A DNA stretch of 64,000 nucleotides, from contig JAYKKR010000026.1 of assembly GCA_036971615.1 (NCBI GenBank), forward strand, positions 62,001 through 126,000, read 5' to 3'. The translations under genes were made by a program, and so were the position numbers. The DNA comes from Amyloporia xantha (Eukaryota; Basidiomycota; Agaricomycetes; Polyporales; Adustoporiaceae). Of this stretch, positions 49,441 to 60,480 are shown one piece after another; position 1 is the stretch's first letter; every line of letters begins with the position of its first letter. A model generated the notes under the pieces. The model searched no databases. It was not told where the DNA came from and saw only the letters and a program-made list of their open reading frames with translations.

Positions 49441-50398
49441 GGCGTGGCATGTTCAGGGCAGCGCGGTCGAGGCGCGTTCGACGGCGCGGCGTTTGTCTTC
49501 TGCAGCAGCGGGGAACGGCGCGGCGCGGCGTGTGCAGTGCGGCGGGGTGTTTGCGCTGAGGAGTGGCGCGGCGTGTTTGCTGTCGACGGGGAGTGGCGCG
49601 GCGTTGGCGGGGAGCAGTGCAGGGCTCTGTGCTTGAAAGAAAAAGTCAGTCAGAAAAGGAGGAGAAGATACTTACCTGCTCCCTTGCCTCTGCCTGTAAC
49701 CCTTCTGCTACTTCTACTGCACACTCCAGTGGTCTTGTAGAAGGCTCACAGCCTTGTTGTTGTGGAAGCAGCAGGAGGAGGAGGAGCTCGAGGAGCAGGA
49801 GGACATGGAGGAGGAGGAGGAGGCACACTGAGCACCAGGAAACCGCGCGAGAACGGCGCGCGCTCAACGGGCGCCTAAAGGGCGCTCGTTTTGCGAAAGT
49901 CCGTATTCCATTAATAACGTTGGGAAGATGGCCTCAAATCACCCCAAATTTTTCAGGGGCATTCTAATGCATGATTAGAATGCCCGTGCAAAATTTGGTG
50001 CGATATAATTAACATTTGACCCTTCTGTAGGTCGCGCAAAAACGCTTTCCGGCACTTTCCGGCGGGCGTCTAGGGCGCGTAGGGCGACGCACTGCAGCGG
50101 ATCGCCCTACGCGGACTTAGCAGATTTTTCCTCTTGCCTTTTGCCACATCCGCGCGCGCTCCTCCTCGCTTGCCTCCCTCGTGCCATCCATCCAATTTTA
50201 CAGCATAAATGTGAGTATTCACATTCTATTATGCTTTATATGTTGTTATAAACTCACCTAAGCCTGTTGAACAGCCTTTAAGCCTATTAGAAGACCCTGC
50301 TACATCCAGACCTGGTTTTCGAACACAGACAGTGAGCAGGTCTTTTCTCCCTAGCTTATTGAGACCCAACTGACTTTTTCTTTGCCATATACCTAGCC
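49441..50398. other. GC-rich low-complexity region and 5' flank of the orphan gene
   Basis: Contains GGCGCGGCG-type runs, a (GGA)n stretch at about 49,770-49,835 and a third hairpin relative at 50,077. After 50,170 it becomes an ordinary AT-richer promoter-like flank. Open frames here are low complexity and not supported. Confidence 0.4.
50077..50112. repeat. hairpin, copy 3 (diverged)
   Basis: GCGTAGGGCGA and its complement TCGCCCTACGC flank a 14-base loop. The flanking GGCGGGCGTCTAGGGCGCG resembles GTGGGCGTCTACGGCGC beside copy 1, so this is a GC-richer member of the same family. Confidence 0.7.
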
Positions 50399-53300
50399 AT
50401 GTCCCGATCTCCAAGCCCTGAGCAGCTCCAAAAGCTGCTAGGTGTTCCCCTGGACATCCCTGAGCGTCCTACATCGATGGTGGAGATTAGGGAGGTTGTT
50501 GGTCATCCGTTGGGTCCTGATGATCCTAGAGGAAAGGCCTATCTGGTGATGATAGATTCAACCGAGGAAGGGATGGAGAGAATGCAAAGTCAGGCAAGTA
50601 GTCTTGAAGTGCACAGTGCAAATGCGAATGAGCTCAGGACTATGGGTGAGTGATGACGTCTTTCCATGTGATCTGAGCGCTTACGCGCCCAAGGTTTCTT
50701 ACATCTGAAACCTTACGATCGCTTGATTGGAAGGAAGATTGGAAGCCCTTCGGATGGATCCGAAGATATCCTCCTTCTCTACATGGTTCCTCAGCGGTGT
50801 GTTACTTATATCTTTTCTTTTTCTCTCTCCCATCTCACATGTTATTTAGTCTTCTTCCCTCCGACCTTGTTGCCAAGTTGTTAGCTATTCGCTCTCAACT
50901 CATTGGTCCTGAGGACGAGTGTACCAGAACAAAGGCACAGCAGTGCGGTTCGGAGGATGAGTATCAGGGTGGGGTCTGGTGGGAGAGAAGTTCCTCTTCT
51001 GAATCTGTTGGACGTGACACTCGTGCCTATAATTTGGCCCAGTCTTATGAACGCGTGAGAAAGCTTATCGCTCCAGGAAGACTTTCCAAAGTTTACGAGG
51101 AAAGTTTGACTGAGCATGGCAAGTTGCGGAAGGAGCTGGTGGAGGCAAGTAATCATGTCCAGTATTAGTACAGACACTAACTGATTTATCAGGTTGGATC
51201 TCGCATCGCCATCAATGCTCTGGAGCGCGGAGACTCTGACTTGGTCAATTTGCTCAAAGCTCAAGCTGAGCTCACTGCTAAGTTTCCAATTGGCTTTGAG
51301 GGCAATTACGCCTTCACCAATGTTCAGCTGAACATTGCTTCCACCAAAACCAAGCAACAGGCCCAGGTGCTAGGTAAGTAGTTGATTATCTGAATTTCTT
51401 TAATATCTATTGCATATGTTTGCTTCTTTCTGCTCTTTATTTATTCTTCTTGCCCTCTATTCTTTTCAAATAAATTCCCACACCCACTGGGGTGCTTCTT
51501 CTATATTTACATCCAATTCCTGATCTCCCCTTCCCATATTTCCCTTTATTTATTTCGCTTTTTCCCTATTATTTCCATTTTATTTCCTCTTTCTGCTCTT
51601 TATTTATTCTTCTTGCCCTCTATTCTTTTCAAATAAATTCCCACACCCACTGGGGGTGCTCCCTCCATCTTTCCATCCAATTTCTCTCCTCCCCTTCGCA
51701 TTTTTGCCTCTATTTATTGCGCTTGTTTCACTTTTTCTGACAATTTCTTTTCTAGGTGCTTTGTTCAAGGCAGAACTGGGCCCTTTTGCTGGTATCCATG
51801 TGGATAGCTATGACAGTTGGGTTGCCATGTCTTGCATGACTGTCTTCTCTCAACTGGACAAGAATGTCGATCCTGGTGTCTTCATCTTTCCTGCCTTTGG
51901 TGTGTTCATCTCCATGCCCTATCTGTATGATCCAGAGAATCCACAAGAGGTTATGTCTGTCTGTTTCAATGGACTGTATCCTCATGGTGGAACTCCACCT
52001 GTTGCGCTCACCAACACCACACCCAATAACACTTCCTACCGCTTTACTCTCATCAACTATCCTAACGACAGCACTCTGGAGGGGCTGGCGCATGTTGGTT
52101 TTTGCAGTGGTGAGAATGGAGAATTGGAGGAGATTCCTCCTCATCTCAGTCTTCATGGGTGTGTACTCTATCTTCTTGATTTTATTTTTTCCTTAAGCTT
52201 CGACTTATCTTTTCTTCTAGTGTTTCTCATCCCAATGTTCCTATTGTCAATCATGGCAATATTCTCACTGATGGCATGGCTATGACCAATGCACAGGGTC
52301 TTTTGGACGCTGTTGCCAGAGGTTTTCATCTTGCTTTGTCCTCTCGCCTTGATCAAATTCCTGCTTGCTATCAGCCTACCGTCGACACTGATGCCTTCAT
52401 GAACTGTATTACGTTCAAGAACGAGGAAGGTGAAGTTATTCATCCTTCTGCCTGGAGCATGCCGCCTTCAGAGAAAGAGAAGCGTGCTGCTCAGGGTAAG
52501 CTCTGGAAGAAGATGCGTCTTCATCGTGGTGGTGCAATTCCTCATGTGGTTCTTGGCAACTCCTATCAGCCATTCAAGAAGTATATGGAGAGTATTGGGG
52601 AGGCAGAGGAGGATGTGGACGATGTTCAGCGTGTGCGTGGTCGTATTCGTTGTAAGTTGTCTTTGCATTTTTTTTCTTTGCCTTTTGTTTTTATTTTTGA
52701 CTCATTTTATTTAATTCCAGCCTCTCGTACCTACAGACGTAAGTGTTTCTGCCACTATACATAATTTATTCTAACATGGTTTCACAATTTCCAGGCAACA
52801 ACTCTGAGAAACAGAGGGGTCAGAAGCGTCAGCATGAAGAAGCTGAGGAAGAAGAAGAAGAAGAAGCAAATTTGCCTTCCATATTGAGAGCTAGTAAGCA
52901 TCCTCTTTATTTCTTTTTGACTTGTCTAACTTGTTGCACAGATACTAGCTTGGATAATATTGCCTCTGCCATAAGGTTGCGCTCTCAAGCACTGTTTGAG
53001 CAGATGCAGCAGCAGGCATCTGGCTCTGCTACACGCTCTAGCAAGCGCCTGAAAGCTGGTATGTCTAAGTAGATAGATAGATATGCACAAATTGATGTAT
53101 GTGTTAGTTGGAGGTGTTTCGGATAATGCAGAAGAAGGCTTGCCCATGGACGCGCAGTCGGGTAATACTTTTGATGCTTTTGAGGAGTTTATGAGTGGTA
53201 CGTCTTGCAGAATGTCACAGTTCCTTTACATTCTAATTTCTATATAGAACAGGAGTTTGAAGAAGACGAGAACGCGAGCACAGATGGAGGAAATTCTAAG

Positions 53301-55228
53301 TCTGAAGTGTTGTCACATGGTATGCATCTTTGCTATATTCATAGCATCAGTGTCTTATAAATTATTCTCTAGATATTGCTGACGTCTTTGAGTGCTTCTC
53401 ATGTGACAATCTTCAGAAGACGTTGGACAACTTGACTCAGATCCACCAGTCCATGCTGTCAACTCCTCAGTTTCTCCAGCATGAGCAAGCTTTCCACACC
53501 CGTCTTTATTGCTTCCTGAAAGGCTACACTAGTAAGGAGCGTCTCTCTCCTGACATGGCCTCTACAGTTGCTGGTATGGAAGGCGACTTTGACTTTGTGG
53601 AGATAAAGTCAAAGATCCAAGGTCTGGAGATGCGTTTGCTTCGTCAGCAGGCTCTGCTAGCCAACAGCTATGCTTGGATGTGGCTGGACAAAGACTGTAT
53701 GGATCACTGTCGCTGTGTGATGGACTTGGTGTTGAATGTGCAGATCAGAAGTACGTCAACCTGGCTGGAGAGACTCTCTATGGACATCTATGATGCTGTC
53801 TTGGCTCGGTCTCGCGACAACAACTACTGGGTCTCTCTTCTTCCTCACACTTATCTTCCTGCGTTGTCTGCCAAGGTGGAGTCTTACAAATTCCACTGTC
53901 ACGGTATCTTTCAGACTCCCACCGCTATCACCGATCGTGTTTGTCAGATTCTCAATGAAGTCCTTCGCTTCTGGCTTGGATATTCCACCAACACTTCTCG
54001 CCTTGGTGCCTACTTTGTCCAATTCCTCATCTCCACTACTCGTTCTCAAGATGTCTTGCTCGTCGACGGTGTTTGGCTTGCTGCCTTACATCTGAAACAA
54101 ACTGTCTTGCAGACTAAGCTCAGACATTCCTCGCTCCATCTTTCTCATCTTGAAGACTTCTACAATGTTCTTTTGAACAGCGCTCTGGCAGATGACAACT
54201 CGCCAGAGAGGAAGTTGCTCACTGATATCTCTTCTGTCACTCATGAGTGCATCCTTCTTTCTCATCGTCTCTCCACCATCGCATCACCTCCAACTGAGCA
54301 CATTCCCCATCTTGATCCATATTTGTTCGCACCTAACTCCTACAAGGACATTCTTCACTTCGTTGAAGAACTTCTGCCCCTTGTTTACTTTCCAAACCAA
54401 CTCCCTGCTGACTGTAGCAAGCTTGTTGAGCAGGTCTATCGCGACGCTGACAAGAAGCTTCCCTTTCGTGAGCATGCCCCTTCTCGACTTCGCGTTTTGG
54501 ATGCATCTGGACCCTTCCATCCTGACCACATCGACCAACCTGGTGGTTTTGCCAGTGCTTGTATCTGGCGCGGTATCACCTTTGGCATGCAGTCTGTGCT
54601 GGAGGGGCCCAACTACTGGACCAGTCTTCACATGTGGAAGCAGTGGGCAGAGGGCAAGGACGACACTTATCTCTGCAATCTCTCTGCATATGGTGCTTGC
54701 ATGTCTGGACGCAACCCCCGGTTGGCTAGCTCCTACTTTTCACTGGAGAACCAGTGGAAGCTTTTGTTGGGCAAGCATGAAGGAGGCCCTCTTCCATTCA
54801 AAACTTGCTATAAGTTTATCAAGCAGCGTGCGCAGCAGATGGGTGAGTTGATTGCTACATTGCTCACTTGTGATCTTGTCTATGCAGGCAAGGTCACAGC
54901 GCCTTCTGCTGTGGAGATGGGTCAGCAAGTTCTCATCATTGGAAAGGGTGCGTTGCACGCGCTGGAGTTTATGCAGTTGGTTCCTGTTGATTGCAAGGAT
55001 GAGGAGGTGGTCTCCAAGGCATTTGTGGACGTCTTCCAGTATCTTGAGCGTAATATTTCCTTTCATCTTCGCGCTCAGATTGTTTTTGATCCCATTATGA
55101 TGGAGCATCTGCTCTGTAAGTTCTATAGGATTTATGGGAAGGGAAAAGGGAAGGGGAAGGGGAGAGGGAAGGAAAAAGGAAAAAGAAACGGGAAGGGGAA
55201 GGGGAAGAGGGGCGCAGGGAAACAGTGA
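50399..55228 (+). CDS. orphan 1,303-residue protein, 12 exons, intact
   Basis: Exons: 50399-50645, 50694-50796, 50850-51144, 51193-51373, 51756-52158, 52221-52651, 52721-52738, 52795-52893, 52942-53058, 53108-53197, 53248-53319, 53373-55228. They sum to 3,912 nt, exactly 1,304 codons with stop, and every junction keeps the frame. One intron uses a GC donor (GCAAGT, 51145). Start MSRSPSPEQLQKLLGVPLDI. The first 550 residues are globular-looking. A central acidic, probably nuclear stretch (RGQKRQHEEAEEEEEEE, then SSKRLKA) follows; exon 7 there has only 18 nt. A 550-residue helical domain (for example WLERLSMDIYDAVLARSRDN) comes next, then a Lys/Gly/Arg tail of about 28 residues. I recognise no domain. 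Intactness within a repeat island argues for recent function or mobility. Confidence 0.85.
51431..51755. repeat. 163-bp tandem duplication inside an intron of the orphan gene
   Basis: TGCTCTTTATTTATTCTTCT and the following 60 bases recur exactly 163 bp later; the rest of the two copies is diverged. The duplication makes this intron (51374-51755) by far the longest of the gene, 382 nt. Confidence 0.8.
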
Positions 55229-55560
55229 TTGAATGACTTTAATGAAACTTCATCATTTGTATCTTTCAAATTGCGTATTCAATCGATTGCTATTTCTTGT
55301 AGCCCCTCTGGGTGTCCAGCAAGTGGGCTTTTCTCAAACTGAAGGTACATATAGCTATTCTTGTTTGATTCGTCTCTCATTAGCGAGCAACAACCATCTA
55401 TTATCGAATAGAGTTTTATAATCGGTTCAGTCATATTGCCGATCCTCAGACATCTTCTGACAAGTGCATGCGCTTCAGAGAATGCGACCCATCTTCATCT
55501 TCACTGCTATCATCTACTCTGTATCCCACTCGTCGCTTGATCTGCTTCACTGGGGAAAGC
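55229..55560. other. between convergent orphan genes
   Basis: About 330 bp of AT-rich sequence between two convergent stops; no gene is supported. Confidence 0.35.
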
Positions 55561-56645
55561 TCACACTTCAGAAGCTTGTCTATACGCTGCTGTTGCACGA
55601 CCTGGCAAATTCATCAAACCCTGAATCATCCAACTTTGGTGTGTGCTTACCTCTTGCACCGTGCGGTCCATGACGCATACTGACTTCAGTTTGCATAAGA
55701 ACAGATGGCTGCCGTCAAAGGTGGGAACGGTGCCAAAAACAACCTGTATCTCAACCAGATTGCCCACATGTATGTTGGACGGCTTGAGACGCTTCATCTT
55801 CAAAGGACTTTCCGTTTGGTGAGCAACAGCACGTCTTAGACTGAATGACCACTTACTCGCGGCTGACACACTGATAGTACTCCACTTGGTTCTCCTCCAG
55901 ATGTACTTCAGTCGTAATACGCTTGGCCATCACTCCAGAAGGGTCCACATCTTTACCCAAAGGCTGAGAGATGCGTCCCTTTGCCTCTCGGGGATGAGCA
56001 AAGTATCGGCTAGAGAATTTGAGAACCAGATCACCGTTGAGGTGAGTCGGCTTCCAAGGGCCCAATGCGTGTCCAGCAAGATGACTAGCCAAGACGCCGT
56101 GGATAGCCAAGACACCTCGCACATACCGCTCAAAACAGTCCAGACCCAGGCCTGTCAGGGTGATGGACTGCTCCGCGTTCCCAAGTGTCGTGGAAGTCTA
56201 TGAGATAGGTCAGTTGTCGATTAAGAACAAAGTCCATACTGACGCACTGGCTACCATTAAGGATAGGAGGCAGGTTCTTCTCATATACATATCCCAGCAG
56301 CGACAACACCGCTTCCTCCGGTGCACTTGTGCTCAATCCCTCACCACGCCATACCAGCTCACATTTTTGACGTCTCTTGCCCACAGGCAACTCAGATGGA
56401 AAAGGATCGAGCATTTGGAATGCAACATCAGGCTAAACGACAGTGAGCAGAAGGTACAGTTACATTGAGATGACGTACGGCTGCAAAGTGTTCCAGATGT
56501 GCACGACCAAAATCCTTTTCGCGTGTGACAAGAACCTCGCTCAGCATCTGTTCTGTTTTGTTGTAAGTATAAGGCTGAAACTCACAGAGCATCACATAGA
56601 CTTACGATACTTGTCCTTGTCGTCATACAGAATTGCAAGTGCCAT
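55561..56645 (-). CDS. orphan protein, convergent with the 1,303-residue gene
   Basis: A leftward multi-exon gene. Blocks in order: MALAILYDDKDKY, then QQMLSEVLVTREKDFGRAHLEHFAA, PDVAFQMLDPFPSELPVGKR, ILNGSQC, then TLGNAEQSITLTGLGLDCFE followed by RYVRGVLAIHG, KPTHLNGDLVLKFSSRYF and a final block, RLKPSNIHVGNLVEIQVVF, ending TAAYRQASEV. Introns are 45-60 nt and keep the frame. Upstream of the ATG at 56645 the frame stays open with SRLVCSTCK, so the true start may lie in an earlier exon. No known domain was recognised; the 31.8-32.6 kb fragment may be a relative. Confidence 0.65.
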
Positions 56646-57253
56646 CTTGCAGGTGGAACAGACAAGTCGACTAGGTGGGCGTTGAAAGCGGGTCAGATGT
56701 CTTGCTCACATCTAGATGACTGTGGCTGAGCGCAGATGGTGTTTCCAATCTACCCCGGTTATGGTAATATTGCCGTGCACTCGCAACAGATGCAATTGGA
56801 CAAAACATGCATGACTAGTACTGATACATCCTCGACACTACCTGCATCTAAATTGTCTCATTCTACAGACCCATCTCATTCATCTAATGGAGATGAATGC
56901 GATGTGGGAGGTCAAGGGAAAGTGGGTATGCTCGGTGATACAGCTCGAGACATTCTGATGAGAATTCACCTGGATCGTAGATCCACCATACGATAGAACT
57001 GAGATCTATGCATCGGGCATCGGACTTGTGACCGCCGATCCTCTTACATCTCACCCCAAAGAAATGTTTGTCACGTAGAAAGATATCATTGGTCCAGCAC
57101 ATGAACGTACATGACCCCAGTGCCTTTCCACCGTAACTCTCCGGTGTCTGGATTCCTATCTCTTCCGAGTCAAACCCAGATAAAAGCCACCCCGTCCCAA
57201 GCCCATCTTCTCCAGAGACGTCCATCCGCTCTCTATCATTCTTCCTCTCCCAG
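56646..57253. other. divergent 5' region between two orphan genes
   Basis: Probably carries promoters in both directions. A plus-strand frame at 56736-56996 (86 codons) is Ser/Thr-rich and unsupported. Confidence 0.35.
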
Positions 57254-60200
57254 ATGGCACCACGCGCTCGAGCTCGTGGCCGTGGAACCTCAAACTGCGG
57301 GACGCCTGGCCGGTATGACTCTGTTCTATCTGAACATCTGGTCCATGTCCTGACCATGTCTCTTGTTTCAGAGGTCGTGGTCGTGGTCGTGGTCGCAAAG
57401 CAATCTCAGCTGAGAGTATATCTGACAGTGATGCCGAGTAAGTAATCCTATTTGTTATTGGCATTGTATGCTTGCTCTAATACTGTACGTCACAGGGAAT
57501 ACACATCTGACCGTATCAAAAGGTAAGAAGGACTTGGATTGTTGTTATCTTGTTTCTCATTATATGTTACATAGGATCAAAAAGGACGATGAGTATGCAT
57601 GTTGAAATCTATTGTCCTTATTTTGTGCTGATAATGGTATTGCAATAGCGATGTGTTTGGCACAAGGTATGTTTGGTTTTGCCGCTTTGATATGTATGCT
57701 TATAGCGCATTCTAGTCAAGTGCTTGCTGCGAAAGGGCGTGCAAGTCAAAAGTAATTATTATCTTGTTGTTCACATCACAATCACTGATTTTGCATAGGG
57801 TTGAGGAGGATGTAGACATGGCATCTGAAGACGATGCTGGCAATCCATCGTGTGTCATTTCACTGTCCTCTTGATATTGTTTTGATGTTGATCTGATCCA
57901 TTTGCCAGCTCTGATCGAGACCCAAGCGATCTTGAAAGGTATGTGTTGAAGTGCTTTTATCGGTTTTATTTCTAACATGCTTATAGCGATGAGGCTGCTG
58001 TCATTGAGGAACCTGAACTTACTGAGACGCCTAAGAAAAAGTGAGTATATTCATGTGTTGAATCATGTGTGGCTACGCTGATATGATTGCTTAGAAAAAA
58101 GGAAACTCTGACACCACCGCCGACTCCCAAGACACCTTCTCCCTCGTACGTGTATCTTATTTGTTTGTGTCAGCTATCACTCATGCAGGTTGTAGCAAAT
58201 CTCGACGTGGCATCTCCAAGACACCTCGCAAGCGGTTGAAATTGTGAGTTCTTGTCCTGTTATGTTTGCATCTGCTAAAGTCAACTCAGTGTCTCGAGCG
58301 ACGAGGAGGAGAGTGACAAGTAAGTCAAGTCATGTATATATGTAGAAGCTTTACCGACTCATTGACATGTAGTGCGTCACCCAAGAAGAAGCAACGTGCA
58401 GCGTAAGTCCATGTTATAAGATACATTGTTCCTGTCTGAGCTCATCGCCAGCAGTACGCCGCATCCTGATAGTGATGATGCTTTAGTGGAGACCAGCGAA
58501 GATGAGAGGGAGCGTCGTGTTGATAAGTTGAAGATCCATCATCAGATCACGTCAGTGTTGAAAAAGATGATTGTGCTTGGCGAGTAATTTATCCTGTTTG
58601 TAGTGAGTCGCCGGAGTGGAAGAAGTTCAAGTTGTTGCAAGGAGAACTTCACACTCTGCAGGGAAAGCTTGCTGAGATTGAGATGGCGACACCCAAGAAG
58701 TGAGTATTGCTTTGTCGTCTTATAAGGTCAATCTTGTGTTGACTGTATTGCCCTAGGAAATCTGCATCTTCGTCTCCTGTCAAGAAGGGCAAAAGCACAA
58801 TCTTCCCGAGCCCCTCCTCCAAAAGATTTTAGCTCCTGCGTTCACGGGTAGCATGTCATCCTCGGAAGACGGAATGGAGTAGGTGCAGCTATATTGCGCT
58901 TATGGTTTTTGCTTATATGTGTTCACAGAGACAGGCCTAGTCCTGTCAAGAATACCTGGTTGGCGAGCAATGTTGACAGTGATGATGATATGGCTCATAC
59001 TACTCCTGGCAGGTATGTCAATCTTACAATGTTCCCAACTTTGGCTGACACTCCGCCAAGGAAATCCAAGACAAACTCTCCCAACAAGCGGTGTGAGCTC
59101 ATTGCGGATGAAGCATCTTCAGACAATGAAGTCAGCAACATCAAGGTGTCTGACAAGAACAAGATGGCCTCACCCAGGTATGTATGGTCAATTCGACTGT
59201 GATATATGCCTGCTCACTTCTCATATAGGAAGGGAAAGGGCAAGGACTCTCCCAAGATAGCTGGAATGCTGAGCAGAGAGCTGTGGGATCCTCTTTTGGA
59301 GGACTTTTACCAGGATGTTCCGCCTTATGAGTATGTATATCCATTGTCCTAGACACCTATATTGTGGAGACTCAATGAACAATTAGTGCTGTTGAACTTG
59401 TGTCTGATGTTATGCCTATCCTGCTGTCTTTGGCACTCGACATATTTACTCCACAGCCCATCAACACGAGGTATGTGAATCTCATGCGCTCCTCATCGGT
59501 GCATCTAATGAAATACAACACCACAGAGCTTTGGTCAAACTGATAACCACACCTCAGTTTGATACGTGTGTTGTGAACCCAGCACGTGTCAGCGACATTG
59601 ACAACAACTTCAATGCAACTGCCAAGGCCACTCTCAGCCTGGATGTGTCGTTTGAACCTGTCATATGCGTCACGTATGGATCTGTCATAAGATCTCAGCT
59701 TTTGTGCCACGAGAAGCTGGTGGAAAATACGTCAAGGACATTCTCATTCATCCGCTGATGCAGGAGTGGCAGCTCGCATGTGGCTTCTATGGTCATGTCT
59801 ATGCCAATCCTCTTAATGTTCGTTCATTTGGCAATGGCTTAGGTATTGGAACACGACACAACACCAAAGCACCTGTCAATCCAACATCCTGTAAGTGCGC
59901 ACTTATATGAGCTATCTGTATCACACTCTCAACCATAATATAGTGTCTGGATCATACACAGACAGACTCAAGAATGCGGTCAAAGGAAGCAACAGATCCT
60001 CCAACGTCAACCACCAGGGAGGTGTATGGTACCCTACCAGGACGCATGTTCTTGAACCTTGGGACCACAGTAAGAAAGTTCTTGACTTGTATATGTATTA
60101 TTACTGATGCTCCATAGTTCCTGTACGGGACTGCTCTGCATACTTCCAAGGCAAGCGCAGCAAGAATCTGGAGTTCAACTTCAAAGACATTGCGACCAAA

Positions 60201-60480
60201 TGTCCAGTCTTTGAAGGTGAGATTCCAGAGGCATCGCTTGTCGGTGTGTTGCATACGGTTGGAAAGTTCAACAAGGGTTCAGGCAACACTCTCACTCAAC
60301 CATTGCTTCTACTATGGCATACATCATGTTATTGCAATCGTCAAAAACTCTCACCTTGGTGGCCCTGCTGTGGCTATGCTTTCTTCTGGAGTTATTGCCT
60401 ATGCTCCTTATGGAGTCTGTCGCAATATCTGGGTATTACTACGAGAAAAATGCAGTGCATACCCACTCATTATCAGCCGA
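57254..60480 (+). CDS. orphan nuclear-like protein built of tiny phase-2 exons, 3' part disturbed
   Basis: Starts MAPRARARGRGTSNCGTPG, continues GRGRGRGRKAISAESISDSDAE and runs through at least 20 short exons of charged, Ser/Lys/Asp-rich sequence (PTPKTPSPS, SRRGISKTPRKRLKL, SPKKKQRAA, SSDEEESD) that looks disordered and nuclear. From about 59.2 kb it becomes ordered: ELWDPLLEDFYQDVPPYE, then LITTPQFDTCVVNPARVSDID, then HPLMQEWQLACGFYGHVYAN, GGVWYPTRTHVLEPWDH and PVRDCSAYFQGKRSKNLEFNF. Frame problems occur near 58,800-58,855 (TAG in frame), 59,680-59,700 and 60,270-60,440. They may be missed tiny introns or real mutations. The family is unknown. The 3' end overlaps the open frame of the Helitron gene. 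Confidence 0.55.

Noticed and set aside
48668..49740. Several open frames over 200 codons on both strands in the GC-rich array
   Set aside because: They are translations of the tandem hairpin units; the GC-rich repeat lacks stop codons in many frames and the peptides repeat with the DNA period.
57254..60480. Calling the 57.3-60.5 kb gene a plain pseudogene
   Set aside because: Twenty junctions are consistent and only three places break the frame, each possibly a missed small intron; left as a CDS with lowered confidence.
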